From Pohlia nutans (taxonomy: Eukaryota; Streptophyta; Bryopsida; Bryales; Mniaceae): 64,000 nt of DNA. Position 1 is the first letter of the stretch, and each line of letters opens with the position of its first letter. The translations under genes were made by a program, and so were the position numbers. The notes beneath the pieces were generated by a model. It ran no database searches, was not told the DNA's origin, and saw nothing but the letters and a program-made list of their open reading frames with translations. Shown one piece after another: positions 1 through 10,881 of this stretch. The stretch lies in contig CM040094.1 in assembly GCA_022496805.1 (NCBI GenBank), forward strand, positions 4,301,501 to 4,365,500. Reading direction: 5' to 3'.

Positions 1-605
1 AAGTAAATGATGATTTTGACAATTTTAGGTTCTTTGAACAGCAATTGTTGAAAACACCTAAATGAATCATGTTAAAAGTAGACAATTATGGAACATTTGG
101 TCTCAAGGTAAATTTCCCATGCCCCTAAATAGGCTAAAAATAAACTCTTAATTGAGTAAATACACACTAACTGGACAGTCACAAAGTCAACACTCAGCAG
201 CAATTTTCCCGCAGCAGGGTGGAGATGCTCTAATGTCTTGAGAATGGACAAATGCAGAGAAGCGTGCCACACCAGTGTACGGTTTTTCAAGTCGGGTATC
301 AATCCTCAAAAGGTTATCAGGCAGCCAATCTTGAAGAGGGTATCAATCCGCCAACCCCATTCAAGCTCCTGGTCACTTCCATTGTACTCTTGAGTGGCCT
401 CTCGGCTCTTCTAGCTTCGGCGACTCGATCCGTCACCGGGAGTTCCATCGCCAAATCCGACCTCCCACAGCACCTTCAAAACCGATTCCCTCTCCGATCT
501 GATTTCCTCACCGTCAGTCACCGCTCCACCCGCCTTTCTATGGTTCTTGTTTCATCATTTTTGGTTGAGTATTGAGTGAGAACGAGCGCAATTAGGGTTT
601 TAGCG
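1..605 (+). promoter_or_regulatory. Upstream region and 5' leader of the OGDH E1 gene
   Basis: No convincing coding sequence lies upstream of the first in-frame ATG at 606. A short direct repeat (GGGTATCAATCC-like) occurs near 293 and 339. The CT-rich, C-rich stretch from about 440 to 540 looks like a plant 5' leader. No clear TATA box was identified, so the transcription start is not placed. Confidence 0.4.
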
Positions 606-3600
606 ATGGTGTGGTGTCGCGTGAGCACCGCGGCCGCCACGGCGTTGGCGCGATCGGCCGTGCGACAACAGGCGAGATCGAGCGGCTCCTTAGTCGGGAA
701 AGCAACTTTTTACACTCGCACTCTTGGAGGAGGGGAATCATCGCATTCAACGAGGGATTTGAGTTCGGCGTTGACGGGATGGGCTCGCGCGTTGCACTCG
801 TCGAAGGAGAGGCTGCAGCAGCAGTTAGCCTCCCCGAGGAGCGTGCCGTTGTCGAAGCTGACGGACAATTTTCTGGACGGGACGTCGAGTGTGTACTTGG
901 AGGAGCTGCAGCGGGCGTGGGAGGTCGATCCGAAGAGCGTGGATGAATCGTGGGACACGTTTTTCCAGAACTTCACGGGGCAGGCGGCCACGAACGTCGG
1001 CTTGTCTGGGCAGACCATTCAGGAGAGCATGCGCTTGTTGCTGCTTGTGAGAGCGTACCAAGTGAATGGTCACATGAAGGCCAAGCTCGATCCCTTGAAT
1101 CTTGACGACCGCAAGATGCCCATGGAGCTTGATCCTGCTCTCTATGGATTCACTGAGGCTGACCTCGATCGGGAGTTCTTCCTTGGTGTGTGGCGAATGT
1201 CCGGTTTCCTTTCTGAGAATCGACCGGTGCAGACTTTGCGAGCCATTCTGTCAAGGTATGTTGATTTTTTTTTGAAGCATTTTTGCTACTTTTCCATGGC
1301 TTGAAGAGCAATCCAGTCTCCTTGGATGCTCATTTCATATTAACCCCTAAAGGACCAAGGATTCAAGGTTTTAAAATGAGAAGTTTAAATGATCATATTG
1401 TGAAAATTATAATTTGAATGGGACCATATTTTATATCACTGGAATTAGTGAAGAATATTACATATGTTGAATTAATAATAAAACAGAAATTAACAAAAAA
1501 GAATCTACGTAAAACCTAGTCAAAATCAACGAAAAAAGTAGGAGCCACCTGGTGGCCTTATGGTCCTTTAGGGGTTTAATATATAGGTAATATAAGGGTA
1601 ATACACATGTGCTACCTAGATGCTACCTGGGTGATACCTAGGTTTAATGAGGCTACAAATCTTGACTCCATGTAGGAAATCAGGCTATTATTCCTCTTTT
1701 TAATTTTAATAAACCCTTTGTATCAATTAGCCAGCCCAAATTTTATGTATCAATTTGGCTAAAATTAGCAACCAAAATTCACTGTGTTGGAGGATTGCAT
1801 CTACCCTCAATTTAGGGTTACAGTCTTTTTACTCTTTTTCAATCTAATTCTAAACTTGAGCTGATGTTGTGCTCTAAAGAACTGGTCTCCATTTAAGGTA
1901 CTGTAATTTTTCATAGTAGTTGAGTAACGCAATATAAAGTCGCAAAAACATTCTTCCAATCTTCATTTTTAAATTTTGTTGTTCAACTAATCTCTCGTGT
2001 TTGGTAGACACAAGGAAAACCTGAGCAAGTACATACAGCCAGAAAGGTTTCCTTAGTCTAATAGGTGATTATAGTAATTTTCAAAGCATATTTTGTTTGT
2101 TGAGGAATGTAGGGTATGATTTTCTTCTTTCTAGCGGTACGTTTTTAAGCTACTTCAATGATTTATTTCAGCTTCTATTGAGATGGGAGAGGCCAGTTTG
2201 GGGTTAATTAGATTCGAGCTATTGTTCCGGCTTAATTATCTTGAGACATTTTGAAGTAATAAAACTTTGACATTGCAATTGCAAATTTTCTTTACAGGCT
2301 TGAACAAGCTTATTGTGGCACTATTGGATACGAATATATGCACATTCCTGACCGAGAGAGGTGCAACTGGTTGCGTGATCAAATTGAGACTCAATTTCCT
2401 GGGAAGTATGGGCCTAGTCGGAAGACTGTTATTCTCGATCGGCTCATGTGGGCTACGGATTTTGAAAACTTTTTGTCACAGAAATGGACTGCAGCCAAGA
2501 GGTTTGGTTTGGAAGGTTGCGAGACTTTGATTCCAGGTATGTTCTTATCCCTCGGCTTTCCATTGGTGACACACCTTCCGATTTTGGAAAGTGTCTGAAA
2601 ATAGTATCGTTTGTGCATTTTTTCAGTGGCAAAAATGAAGTAGGGTCTAGACGGCTATCAGTGTTCTTCTTGGATGCAAAGTCGTGATGACAATGACAAA
2701 GGGTTTCTTGGCAGGTATGAAGGAGCTAATTGACAGGGCTGCTGATAAGGGTGTAGAGAATATTGTTATTGGTATGCCCCATAGAGGACGTCTTAATGTT
2801 CTGGGTAACGTTGTTCGCAAACCTTTAAGGCAAATTTTCAGTGAGTTCAGTGGCGGCATTAAACCGTCTGAAGATGCTGGTGGTTACACTGGAAGTGGAG
2901 ATGTGAAGTACCATCTTGGTACATCATACGATCGACCTACGCGAAACGGCAAGAGAGTACATCTTTCTCTTGTTGCTAACCCTAGTCATTTGGAGGCTGT
3001 TGACCCTGTTGTTATTGGGAAGACCCGTGCCAAGCAGTATTATTCTAATGACAAGGATCGAAGCAAGAACATGGCCATTCTGCTGCATGGAGATGGTAGT
3101 TTTTCTGGCCAAGGTGTGGTTTATGAAACTCTTCATTTGAGTGATCTGCCCAACTACACAATTGGAGGCACCATTCACATCGTGGTCAACAACCAGGTGC
3201 TTGCCATATTCTACTTATTTTAAGACAGGGCAATATGTTGGCTGCCATGCTACATTGGACATCAGTATTGGCTTTGTATACACTTGTCATTTTCATTGTG
3301 ACTCCTACGTAAAGATTTTTAAATTTTAGGTTTAAATTTTTTGGTAGGTACATTCCATCCTTTCGCTATGGCAGTTTTGAATCTGTACGTCGAAACGGGA
3401 TTATGATGATGAAATTGTGGTGTGCTGAACGCTGGTTTGTGAACCGCAGGTTGCTTTTACAACTGATCCTAAATCAAGCAGGTCTTCGCCTTATTGTACT
3501 GATGTGGCCAAGGCTCTCAATGCCCCAATATTCCACGTCAATGGTGACGATGTGGAGGCAGTTGTACACGCTTGCGAGCTTGCGGCTGAGTGGCGTCATA

Positions 3601-6600
3601 GGTTCAAAGCCGATGTCGTTGTTGACATAGTGTGTTACCGTAGATTTGGACACAATGAAATAGACGAGCCCTCTTTCACTCAGCCCAACATGTATAAGGT
3701 GCCATCTTGTTCAAACACTTCTTGCATTTCATAGGAAACAACATGCCAATCTTTTCTCAATAACTGTGTGATTGTAGAAGAAGGGTTTTTGATGTGTGTT
3801 AACGTTCTTGGCATGTCATCTTGGCAGGTCATTAGGGCCCATCCACCAGCACTTGACATCTATATGACAAGATTGATCGAGGAGAAACATCTTTCACAAG
3901 AGGAGGTCTCAAATCTTCAGGACAATGTTTTTAGGATACTCAACGAGGAGTTCAATAATAGCAAGGAGTATGTGCCAAGCACTCGGGATTGGCTGGCTGC
4001 TTACTGGGCAGGTTTCAAGGGGCCAGAGCAGCTCTCCAGGATTCGGAACACTGGGTACGCTGTCTTGTGATTTTGAGATGTTGAGATTTTTTTGATGAGC
4101 GTGATTGAGCTTCTCCATGAGGGCATCTTTGGTGCATCTTTTTGTGATGCTCTATTTTGTTGATGAGGTACACTTGGATGGCAGTGCAGCATGCTGTTTG
4201 GGAGGATCCAATGCTTTATATTTCTCCATACTTACAAGGAATCATATTGGTAATGTGGGATGTCAGTGTGAAGCCAGAAATTTTGAAGAATGTTGGGCAA
4301 TCGATTACAACTCTACCTGAGGGTTTTACCCCTCACAAGGGAATCCAAAGGGTGTATGATGCAAGGAGGAAAATGATTGAGTCTGGAGAAGGTGTGGATT
4401 GGGCCACTGCAGAGTCTCTTGCTTTTGCCACACTACTAGTTGAAGGTACAGTATAACATCCTTCATTTTGTTTTTCTGTTGCATTCTGCACTGTTCCTTT
4501 AATCTCAGAGCCACGGTATAAGTACCCTGGAAACTCTAATTTGGTCTTTCTCCATAATAGGTTTTGCAGAAAATCAGTTCAAACATTCCACGGGTTGTTG
4601 AAAGATCTCATTATTTGGTATATTGATCAACCGTTACACAATAAAATGGAAGCAACGTCCAGGGAAAATGGAAGAGGATTTCATTGTAATTGCCAACTGG
4701 ATTAATTCCTTTAATAACTTTTAGGATGTGAGAAACGTTAGGCTGTGGAAATTGCTGAAAAGTTTAATATTCTGTAAGCTACTTATTGAGGTTCTGCTGT
4801 GCCTGAAAGTAATATAGTATAAATTATGGACACCAGGTAGGTACTGAATCTTACATATCATATCGCAGTGACAGGTTTGGAAATGGTTCATTAGAACGGA
4901 CTGTCTGGAATATACTCATTTATATTGAGTTTTGTTTCAGGTAACCACGTACGACTTAGCGGGCAAGATGTGGAGAGGGGTACTTTCAGCCATCGTCACT
5001 CTGTATTGCACGATCAGAAGACTGGAGCGAAGTACTGTCCGCTTGACAATGTTCTCATGAATCAGGAGGAGGAGATGTTTACTGTTAGCAACAGGTGAGA
5101 ATCCAATGAAATTTGATGCCAAGTGTTGTATTTTTCATATATCTATATTTCTCTCACTACATGCTATTATGATGGCTAGATAATGAGAATTTTGTATTGT
5201 TATGTCTTCCCTGTGGTGATTATGTCTTCATGATGTTTTGGATCTAGCAACCGTCAGTTACTTTGATTAGCAACTTAATTTCCACTTGTCTTCAAAAGAA
5301 ATAGGCATTACAAACCTTGATGGTAAGATTGTATCTTCTGGGTGATAAATTATGTAAACTACATGTTATATCTTTTCTGGATTGTATCGTTGCAAGTCAA
5401 GAAATACCAGCTTGCCACTTTCTCATATTGAAGTATATTATGTGCATCTTTTCATATGTACTGTCATGTGACTAATTAATTGTGTTTCTGATGCAGTTCG
5501 TTATCAGAGTTTGCAGTGCTTGGCTTCGAGTTGGGCTACTCTATGGAGAACCCCAACTCTCTTGTCTGTTGGGAAGCTCAATTTGGTGACTTTGCCAATG
5601 GTGCCCAAGTTATTTTTGATCAATTTTTGAGCAGCGGAGAATCAAAGTGGTTGCGACAGGCTGGTCTTGTAGTCATGCTCCCTCACGGGTATGATGGACA
5701 AGGACCTGAGCACTCAAGTGCTCGTCTTGAAAGATATCTCCAGGTACAACTCTGACCTGCTGTGTGGCATACAAACTCAGGTTTCATGATAGAGATGAGG
5801 TTGATTTTATTCTCAGTACGCCCTAGGTATTCCACTACTTGTTTTTCTATCTCGTGTAGAGCCTGTCAGGACTTGGCAGTTCTTCAACGTTCTACTAAAA
5901 GTTGGAACATGTATTCTCAAGGCTTTGTCAAAGAATGTGTTTGCATTGGTCATCTATATTATTTTGTTTAGGGATCTCCTTTTGATGTGGAACTTACACC
6001 GCTTGATTTGACTAGATGAGTGATGACAATCCATATTCCGTTCCTGAAATGGATCCAAGCTTGCGACGACAAATCCAGGAAGTGAATTGGCAGGTCGTGA
6101 ATGTCACCACACCTGCGAACTACTTCCATGTTCTACGTCGGCAGGTATGTCCACTCTGTTATCATCAGCACAGTTGAACCAATTCCAATTTTCTTACTAC
6201 TGCAGCTGTTTGAACCCTTGTGTTACGATCCTACTAAGAGTCAATGAACATTATGAATGTCGCGAACGTTACTGTTTGCACATGCAGCTTGGAATTTATG
6301 ATTTGAAGGGAGATATTGAAAGTCGTCCTGTCTAAGAAGGATAGTGGAAGTATTCGGCTTGCAGCAAGTCTTTCAGATTTTCAGATGGCATTGTGTAGAA
6401 TTTTTTAATTTTGCAGCAGAGAAGGTTCGATGGTGTGTGGTGCTCACTTTTTGAATAACTGCAGATTCACAGAGACTTCCGCAAACCTCTGATCATCATG
6501 TCCCCGAAGAACCTCCTCCGACACAAGTCCTGTGTCTCCAACCTCTCTGAATTTGACGATGTTCAAGGGCACCCAGGTTTTGACAAGCAAGGTACGCGGT

Positions 6601-7356
6601 TCAAGCGTCTAATCAAGGACAAGAATGATCATGGTACAGTCGAGGAGGGTATTCGCCGGCTGGTGCTTTGCTCTGGCAAGGTGAGTTACGATAGTCTTTT
6701 CGGAAGTTCTTTATATGTGCTGACATGTAGACGCTAATGTTTTCCTTGATTTATTGCAATTGGACATTTCTCATAGACCGGTTCAAGAGTCTCCTTTGTG
6801 TGACTGGGTCCTTGTGTCTTCGTTATCCCTACCTTAAGCAGGGTCTCATGGACTGTCTTGAAATGTCAGGTTTACTACGAGCTTGACGAGGAGCGCAATA
6901 GAGTAGGTGCCGATGATGTTGCCGTCTGCCGACTGGAGCAGCTCTGCCCGGTTCCATATGACCTCATTTTTAGAGAGTTGAAGAGATATCCCAGTATGTC
7001 TCCACCTTTCTCATTTTCAACAACTTTTTTGGAATCGAGTTGTTCAGCTCCTGAAAACTTGTCATTGAAAGGATGCCATATTTCTAACCGGTATGGATGG
7101 GTGGGCTTCTGTTAAATCAGATGCGGAGATCGCATGGGTGCAGGAGGAGCCAATGAACATGGGCGCGTTCAGCTACGTTGCACCTCGCCTGGGAACTGCT
7201 CTGAGAGCACTGGGTCGTGGAACGTTTGAGGATATCAAATACGTGGGCCGGGCTTCTGCAGCTGCAACTGCCACAGGGTTCGGCAGTGTTCATAAACAAG
7301 AGCAGGAGGAGCTTGTCCAAAAAGCCTTTCAGAAAGCGTCCATCAAATTCCCGTGA
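606..7356 (+). CDS. OGDH: 2-oxoglutarate dehydrogenase E1 component, mitochondrial (12 exons, complete)
   Basis: Thiamine-diphosphate-dependent E1 subunit of the mitochondrial 2-oxoglutarate dehydrogenase complex, which decarboxylates 2-oxoglutarate in the TCA cycle and passes the succinyl group to E2. Exons read from the sequence: 606-1255, 2298-2536, 2715-3196, 3450-3698, 3828-4054, 4267-4445, 4941-5094, 5497-5743, 6016-6144, 6465-6680, 6870-6993 and 7121-7356. All junctions are GT-AG and the frame stays open for 1043 residues, close to plant homologues. The N-terminal 50 residues are rich in Arg, Ala and Ser with few acidic residues, as in a mitochondrial presequence. Motifs seen: the [19 protein letters not shown]1 start, [10 protein letters not shown] (317-326), GDVKYHLG, the ThDP/Mg motif GDGS (422-425) through VVNNQ (457), RRFGHNE, and [20 protein letters not shown] 606 is chosen because it is the first in-frame ATG. 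No lesion was found. Intron 1 contains a small TTAA element. Confidence 0.96.
1340..1579. mobile_element. TTAA-flanked MITE, family A (in OGDH intron 1)
   Basis: Begins TTAA-CCCCTAAAGGACCA and ends TGGTCCTTTAGGGG-(T)TTAA, so the termini are inverted repeats of about 14 bp bounded by TTAA, total about 236 bp. Its interior (TTTTATATCACTGGAATTAG) recurs in the elements near 25.1 kb, 40.9 kb, 44.7 kb and 51.3 kb. It has no coding capacity. TTAA target choice and CCC-starting termini are piggyBac-like. It is wholly intronic, so the OGDH reading frame is unaffected. Confidence 0.8.
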
Positions 7357-8118
7357 TTACTTAAAGCTCCTCTTCTAGCCCCAAGTAGCTCAGTCCTGTA
7401 ACATCTATGAGGCAAATGCATCTCAAGTCCTTTGTAGAGGTATCTGATTTTGATGTTATTGATGTGGGGCAATACTCTGGATTGTGAGGGAGCGTGTTGG
7501 TGCTGATCTGGCTCGCTGGAAAGTTGTTTTTACAGCTCCTTGTAGTGAGGCAGCCCAGTTGTATTGCAAGGGTTGTGGAAGCGAGGTTTGGGGGCTTAGG
7601 GATTGGAACTGAGATTGGTCAATTGAATAACAGACTGGTACATATGACACCACTTTTATCTACACTTGGTACCTATGGTGTTGGTTATAGTCTTCAGTGG
7701 TTCCTTTACCATTTTGAGGCATAGCATTATACACAAAATGCTTTCAATATTTCTACTCTGGCAATGCAAAATAATCACTCAGTCGGCTCTCACCTTGATT
7801 TTGATCCCCTGCAGCATCCATATGTCCCTTAGAGCAGCTGCAATTGATGCAAAAGGAACGGCAGAAATGAGTGCAATTCCGTTTTCACATATTGTTCTTC
7901 ATTGATCCACGTATTGTTTGTCATTGATCCATTGTTACAAAGCCCATGTTGTAACGTAGGGCTGGCGGGATACTTTAAGAGAGGTTGATGCTAAATTTTG
8001 GCGTTAGAACTTGTGCTGCTCAGAGAGATTTTGAACCTTGTACCTTCTCAATGCTAGAAAAGCTTCCCCAAACTGCACTTGCATTCCCATGGTGGAATTT
8101 ATAGGTGTCACTTGGCCC
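7357..8118. other. OGDH 3' region and intergenic DNA
   Basis: Follows the OGDH stop codon. Probably includes the 3' UTR up to about 7.7 kb. Short ORFs here show no recognisable protein. Nothing else identified. Confidence 0.5.
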
Positions 8119-8700
8119 TTAACCCCTGAACATCTTCACCCCTCTCCTAATTTGGCAGTATTGCATTGATGCATCATAAAATGCAACCAAGAGGCGTATT
8201 TTGAACTTGATGCTTGAATAAAAATTGTACGTTATAAATTTTAAATTCTATCCATATGGTTAGATGTGCAATTGCTCTCATCAATATTTTTGTATAAAAT
8301 TTGAAACTTGAAGTTCAAAACTCTTTTGTGATTCAATTACAAATAAGATGTTGATAATTTGCAAATGAAATTTGTTGTAATGTGCTAAAATGTAATATTT
8401 AAGTGTAGTAGTGATTTTTTGAGCTATTTTGGTTGCTTAATTTTATGAGTTTAGTTTTGGAAGAGCACATTTAGAGTAAAAGTTTTGAAAGTTTTGGTGA
8501 ATCACCGCAACATGAAATGGAGCAATTTTTTTCACAAATCATCCTCTTTCTAATCGGATCACATATGCATGGAGCTCTCTTGCCATTGAATTTTTTTGTA
8601 TTTATTTTTGTCGCAAAAAGTGCATGATGAATGAGAAAACATGGATGCAATTTGCACATCGTCCATAAAATGAACAATTGGTCTTTTAGGGCCGTTGGGT
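8119..8700. mobile_element. TTAA element, family B, right end degenerate
   Basis: Starts TTAA-CCCCTGAACATC and then follows the same interior as the copies at 26941-27509 and 38462-40629 (TTGCATTGATGCATCATAAA, then an ATTTGAAACTTGAAGTTC-like stretch, then GCAAAAAGTGCATGATG near the right end). The right terminus, expected to read TTAGGGGTTAA, has decayed to about TTAGGGCCGTTGGG. Non-coding, about 575 bp. Confidence 0.65.
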
Positions 8701-9353
8701 AATCTTCCATGTACGTGCCACTTATCTAAATCCACCATTTACTCCAACAATCCAACCCTATATTTCTGCGCCTATTTTTTGTATCACCAACATTCTCAAT
8801 TGTTATTAGAATCTTTCCATTGGTTAAAACCCCTTACTATTCTTGGGTGCTTTATGGGAAGTACCTAGTGGCACAAATAGATGGCAATCATTACAGACCA
8901 CTTTGGAAATTCATAACTAATTCACACTTTATTGGAAAAAAATGTAAAAACACTTGAATTGGACAATAATAGGAGTATCATATCCGCCCAATCATCCAAA
9001 CCCGCCAAATATGACAACCATAGGCCATAGTGTATATATGGAGTGGACTTAGTTCTGAACTAAAGTACAAGTGAATTTGTTCCCCCACATTAGAAAAAAT
9101 TTAAGGCCTAAAAAAGGCCGCGAGTTCAATCAAAAGGCCATGCACTAAAATAATAAAATAATGATTAAATAATTAAATCCTACATGGCCGAAATTTTGAG
9201 GACAAAGGATGAGGACGATCAAAGTATCGGGGCCGGGTCCAATTAGAGGGGAACCATTTGTCCACTGGATCGGGGGTCCACAGTCGGCGTCCCATTCAGA
9301 GTTTTGGCCCCCACGAATGGATATTGCCACTCCCTCCCCGCCACATGGCAGGC
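8701..9353. other. Intergenic, no gene seen
   Basis: AT-rich DNA without a recognisable reading frame. The last 150 bases, next to the following transposon, are noticeably more GC-rich. Nothing else identified. Confidence 0.4.
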
Positions 9354-10392
9354 AATGCCGGCTCGGGGGGGTGCACCTTTCATTAAAACCTAGAATCACG
9401 TGCGTTCGCTGCATGCTCTAAAAACCCCCTATATACAAGTTTTTTTTGTGAAATGAAGTAATACACATACAATTGCAACAATAAACATACAAGTGACAAT
9501 ACGTATACACAAAAAAACATCCATTTATATATAGTCATTAACATAAGTATACAAATATACTTTTGAACAAAAAACAACCCCTACAATATGTATAACAAAA
9601 TATTCTAACTTTCATCAGCAAAGTCGTTGAAAACTTTTTCATCTCCTGGATGTAACTCATAAACATTTGATTCGGCAATATATTTCATTGTAGCTGATGC
9701 AATTATTGTCTCTAAGTCTACCATCAAATGATCAGTAAGATCATATGTCCACTTGTTGTTAGTCCCTTTTTGATACCAACATAAACCAATCTCCACATTT
9801 GATGGACGGTCCATCAAGTCAATTGGATCCCTATACTCCACCCAATGATTACCAAACTTCTTCCGCATCCTATAAACCCTCCCAACAAACCAAACCTTAA
9901 CTCGAATAGATTTTTTTGGCCTACCTTGTTTTTTCACTGTTTTAGCTTCAGGTGTGTTCAAAAACCACACACCAGAGTCACAACCAAGCTTCAACAAAGT
10001 ATCATGGTTTTTGACACTAAAGAGTTTAGGCTTCATATACAATATGCCAGCCTTAATTCGAGTCAACCGATCTTTAAACAAAGAAGGATTGCCATTCACT
10101 TGACTAACAAGTGTACTTTTAAAAATTCTAGACTTCCCTACCATTACATATGTCACAGCTGACTTTACATTTGATAGAGAGGGAAAACTTATGATATATA
10201 GTATAGTAACACTCCCATACAAGTACAATTGTTGTATAATTTTTAAAGGCCCTTCGTATATGTACGTAATTACAAATTATAAGATGTATACCATATGTAT
10301 ACGTAATACGGCAAGGTTCAAATCAATACCCTTCCTGTGCACTCACGTATACTCGTACATGTTTAGTACAGTGCACCCCCCGAGAATGCTAG
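9354..10392. mobile_element. 1-kb DNA transposon with CTCGGGGG termini and 8-bp target duplication
   Basis: Element body 9362-10384. Left end CTCGGGGGGGTGCAC, right end GTGCACCCCCCGAG, i.e. a terminal inverted repeat of about 14 bp. Flanking octamers are AATGCCGG (left) and AATGCTAG (right), a 6/8 match that fits an old 8-bp duplication. Subterminal ACGTG-containing motifs and the right-hand 60 bp (CACTCACGTATACTCGTACA) are shared with the 269-bp copy at 18249-18517, and the terminal design with 15796-16049. It carries one ORF on the minus strand. An 8-bp duplication is typical of hAT and P elements; the superfamily is not settled. Confidence 0.75.
9605..10144 (-). CDS. Unrecognised ORF inside the CTCGGGG transposon (179 aa from first ATG)
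   Basis: An open frame on the minus strand that extends upstream of the first ATG (10144) without a stop to 10228. I do not recognise the family. Visible features: a basic KKQGRPKKSIRVKVWFVGR patch near the middle, which could be an AT-hook-like or nuclear localisation motif, several Trp residues (WFVG, HWVEYRD, CWYQK, KWTYDL), and an acidic C-terminus (GDEKVFNDFADES). It is the only sizeable ORF in the element, occupies over half of it and starts near the right terminus, so it may be a remnant of the element's own protein or a captured host fragment. It is shorter than typical hAT or P transposases. Confidence 0.4.
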   Translation of the reverse strand: MVGKSRIFKSTLVSQVNGNPSLFKDRLTRIKAGILYMKPKLFSVKNHDTLLKLGCDSGVWFLNTPEAKTVKKQGRPKKSIRVKVWFVGRVYRMRKKFGNHWVEYRDPIDLMDRPSNVEIGLCWYQKGTNNKWTYDLTDHLMVDLETIIASATMKYIAESNVYELHPGDEKVFNDFADES

Positions 10393-10870
10393 CAAGTGGA
10401 CCGTGTTCGCAAATCAAGGGCTCAAAGTCCTTAGATGGCGGAGACATTATTATTATTAATATTTTATTAATATTTTATTAATTTCTTGCATGACCTTTTC
10501 CTTGAACTCGCAGCCCTTTCTGGGCCTTAATTTTTTTCTAATGTCTACTTTATTGCATATGCAAGATTCCTCGTTTTTCAAAGCAACCTTATTTTTGCAG
10601 AGTTAACTTATTAAAGTAGGTAAGGTGTTCAAACCCAATGTGATCAATCACAGAAAAATGTTTCAAAACAAGCGGTTAGTTGTGTAGTCTCTGCCTTCAT
10701 ATTTATCCTAGATTTACTTCTACACTTGTTTGGTTAGTCGTGTAATCTCTGCCTTCATATTTACCCTAGATTTACTTTTACACTTGTTTGTACTATTTAT
10801 ATTTATCCTAAAATTATTTTTACACTTTGTTTTTACTATTTAGCCATGTAACTCCTTAAAATCTAAGCAT
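10393..10870. repeat. Dispersed repeat with short tandem duplication
   Basis: From about 10680 to 10800 a segment of about 63 bp (TAGTCTCTGCCTTCATATTT followed by CCTAGATTTACTT) occurs twice in tandem. A diverged relative lies at about 54255-54360 (TTTATCCTAGATTTACTTTT, then CATGTAACTCCTT). No coding sequence. Identity as part of a larger transposon is unknown. Confidence 0.5.
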
Positions 10871-10881
10871 TTTCGTAGTCT

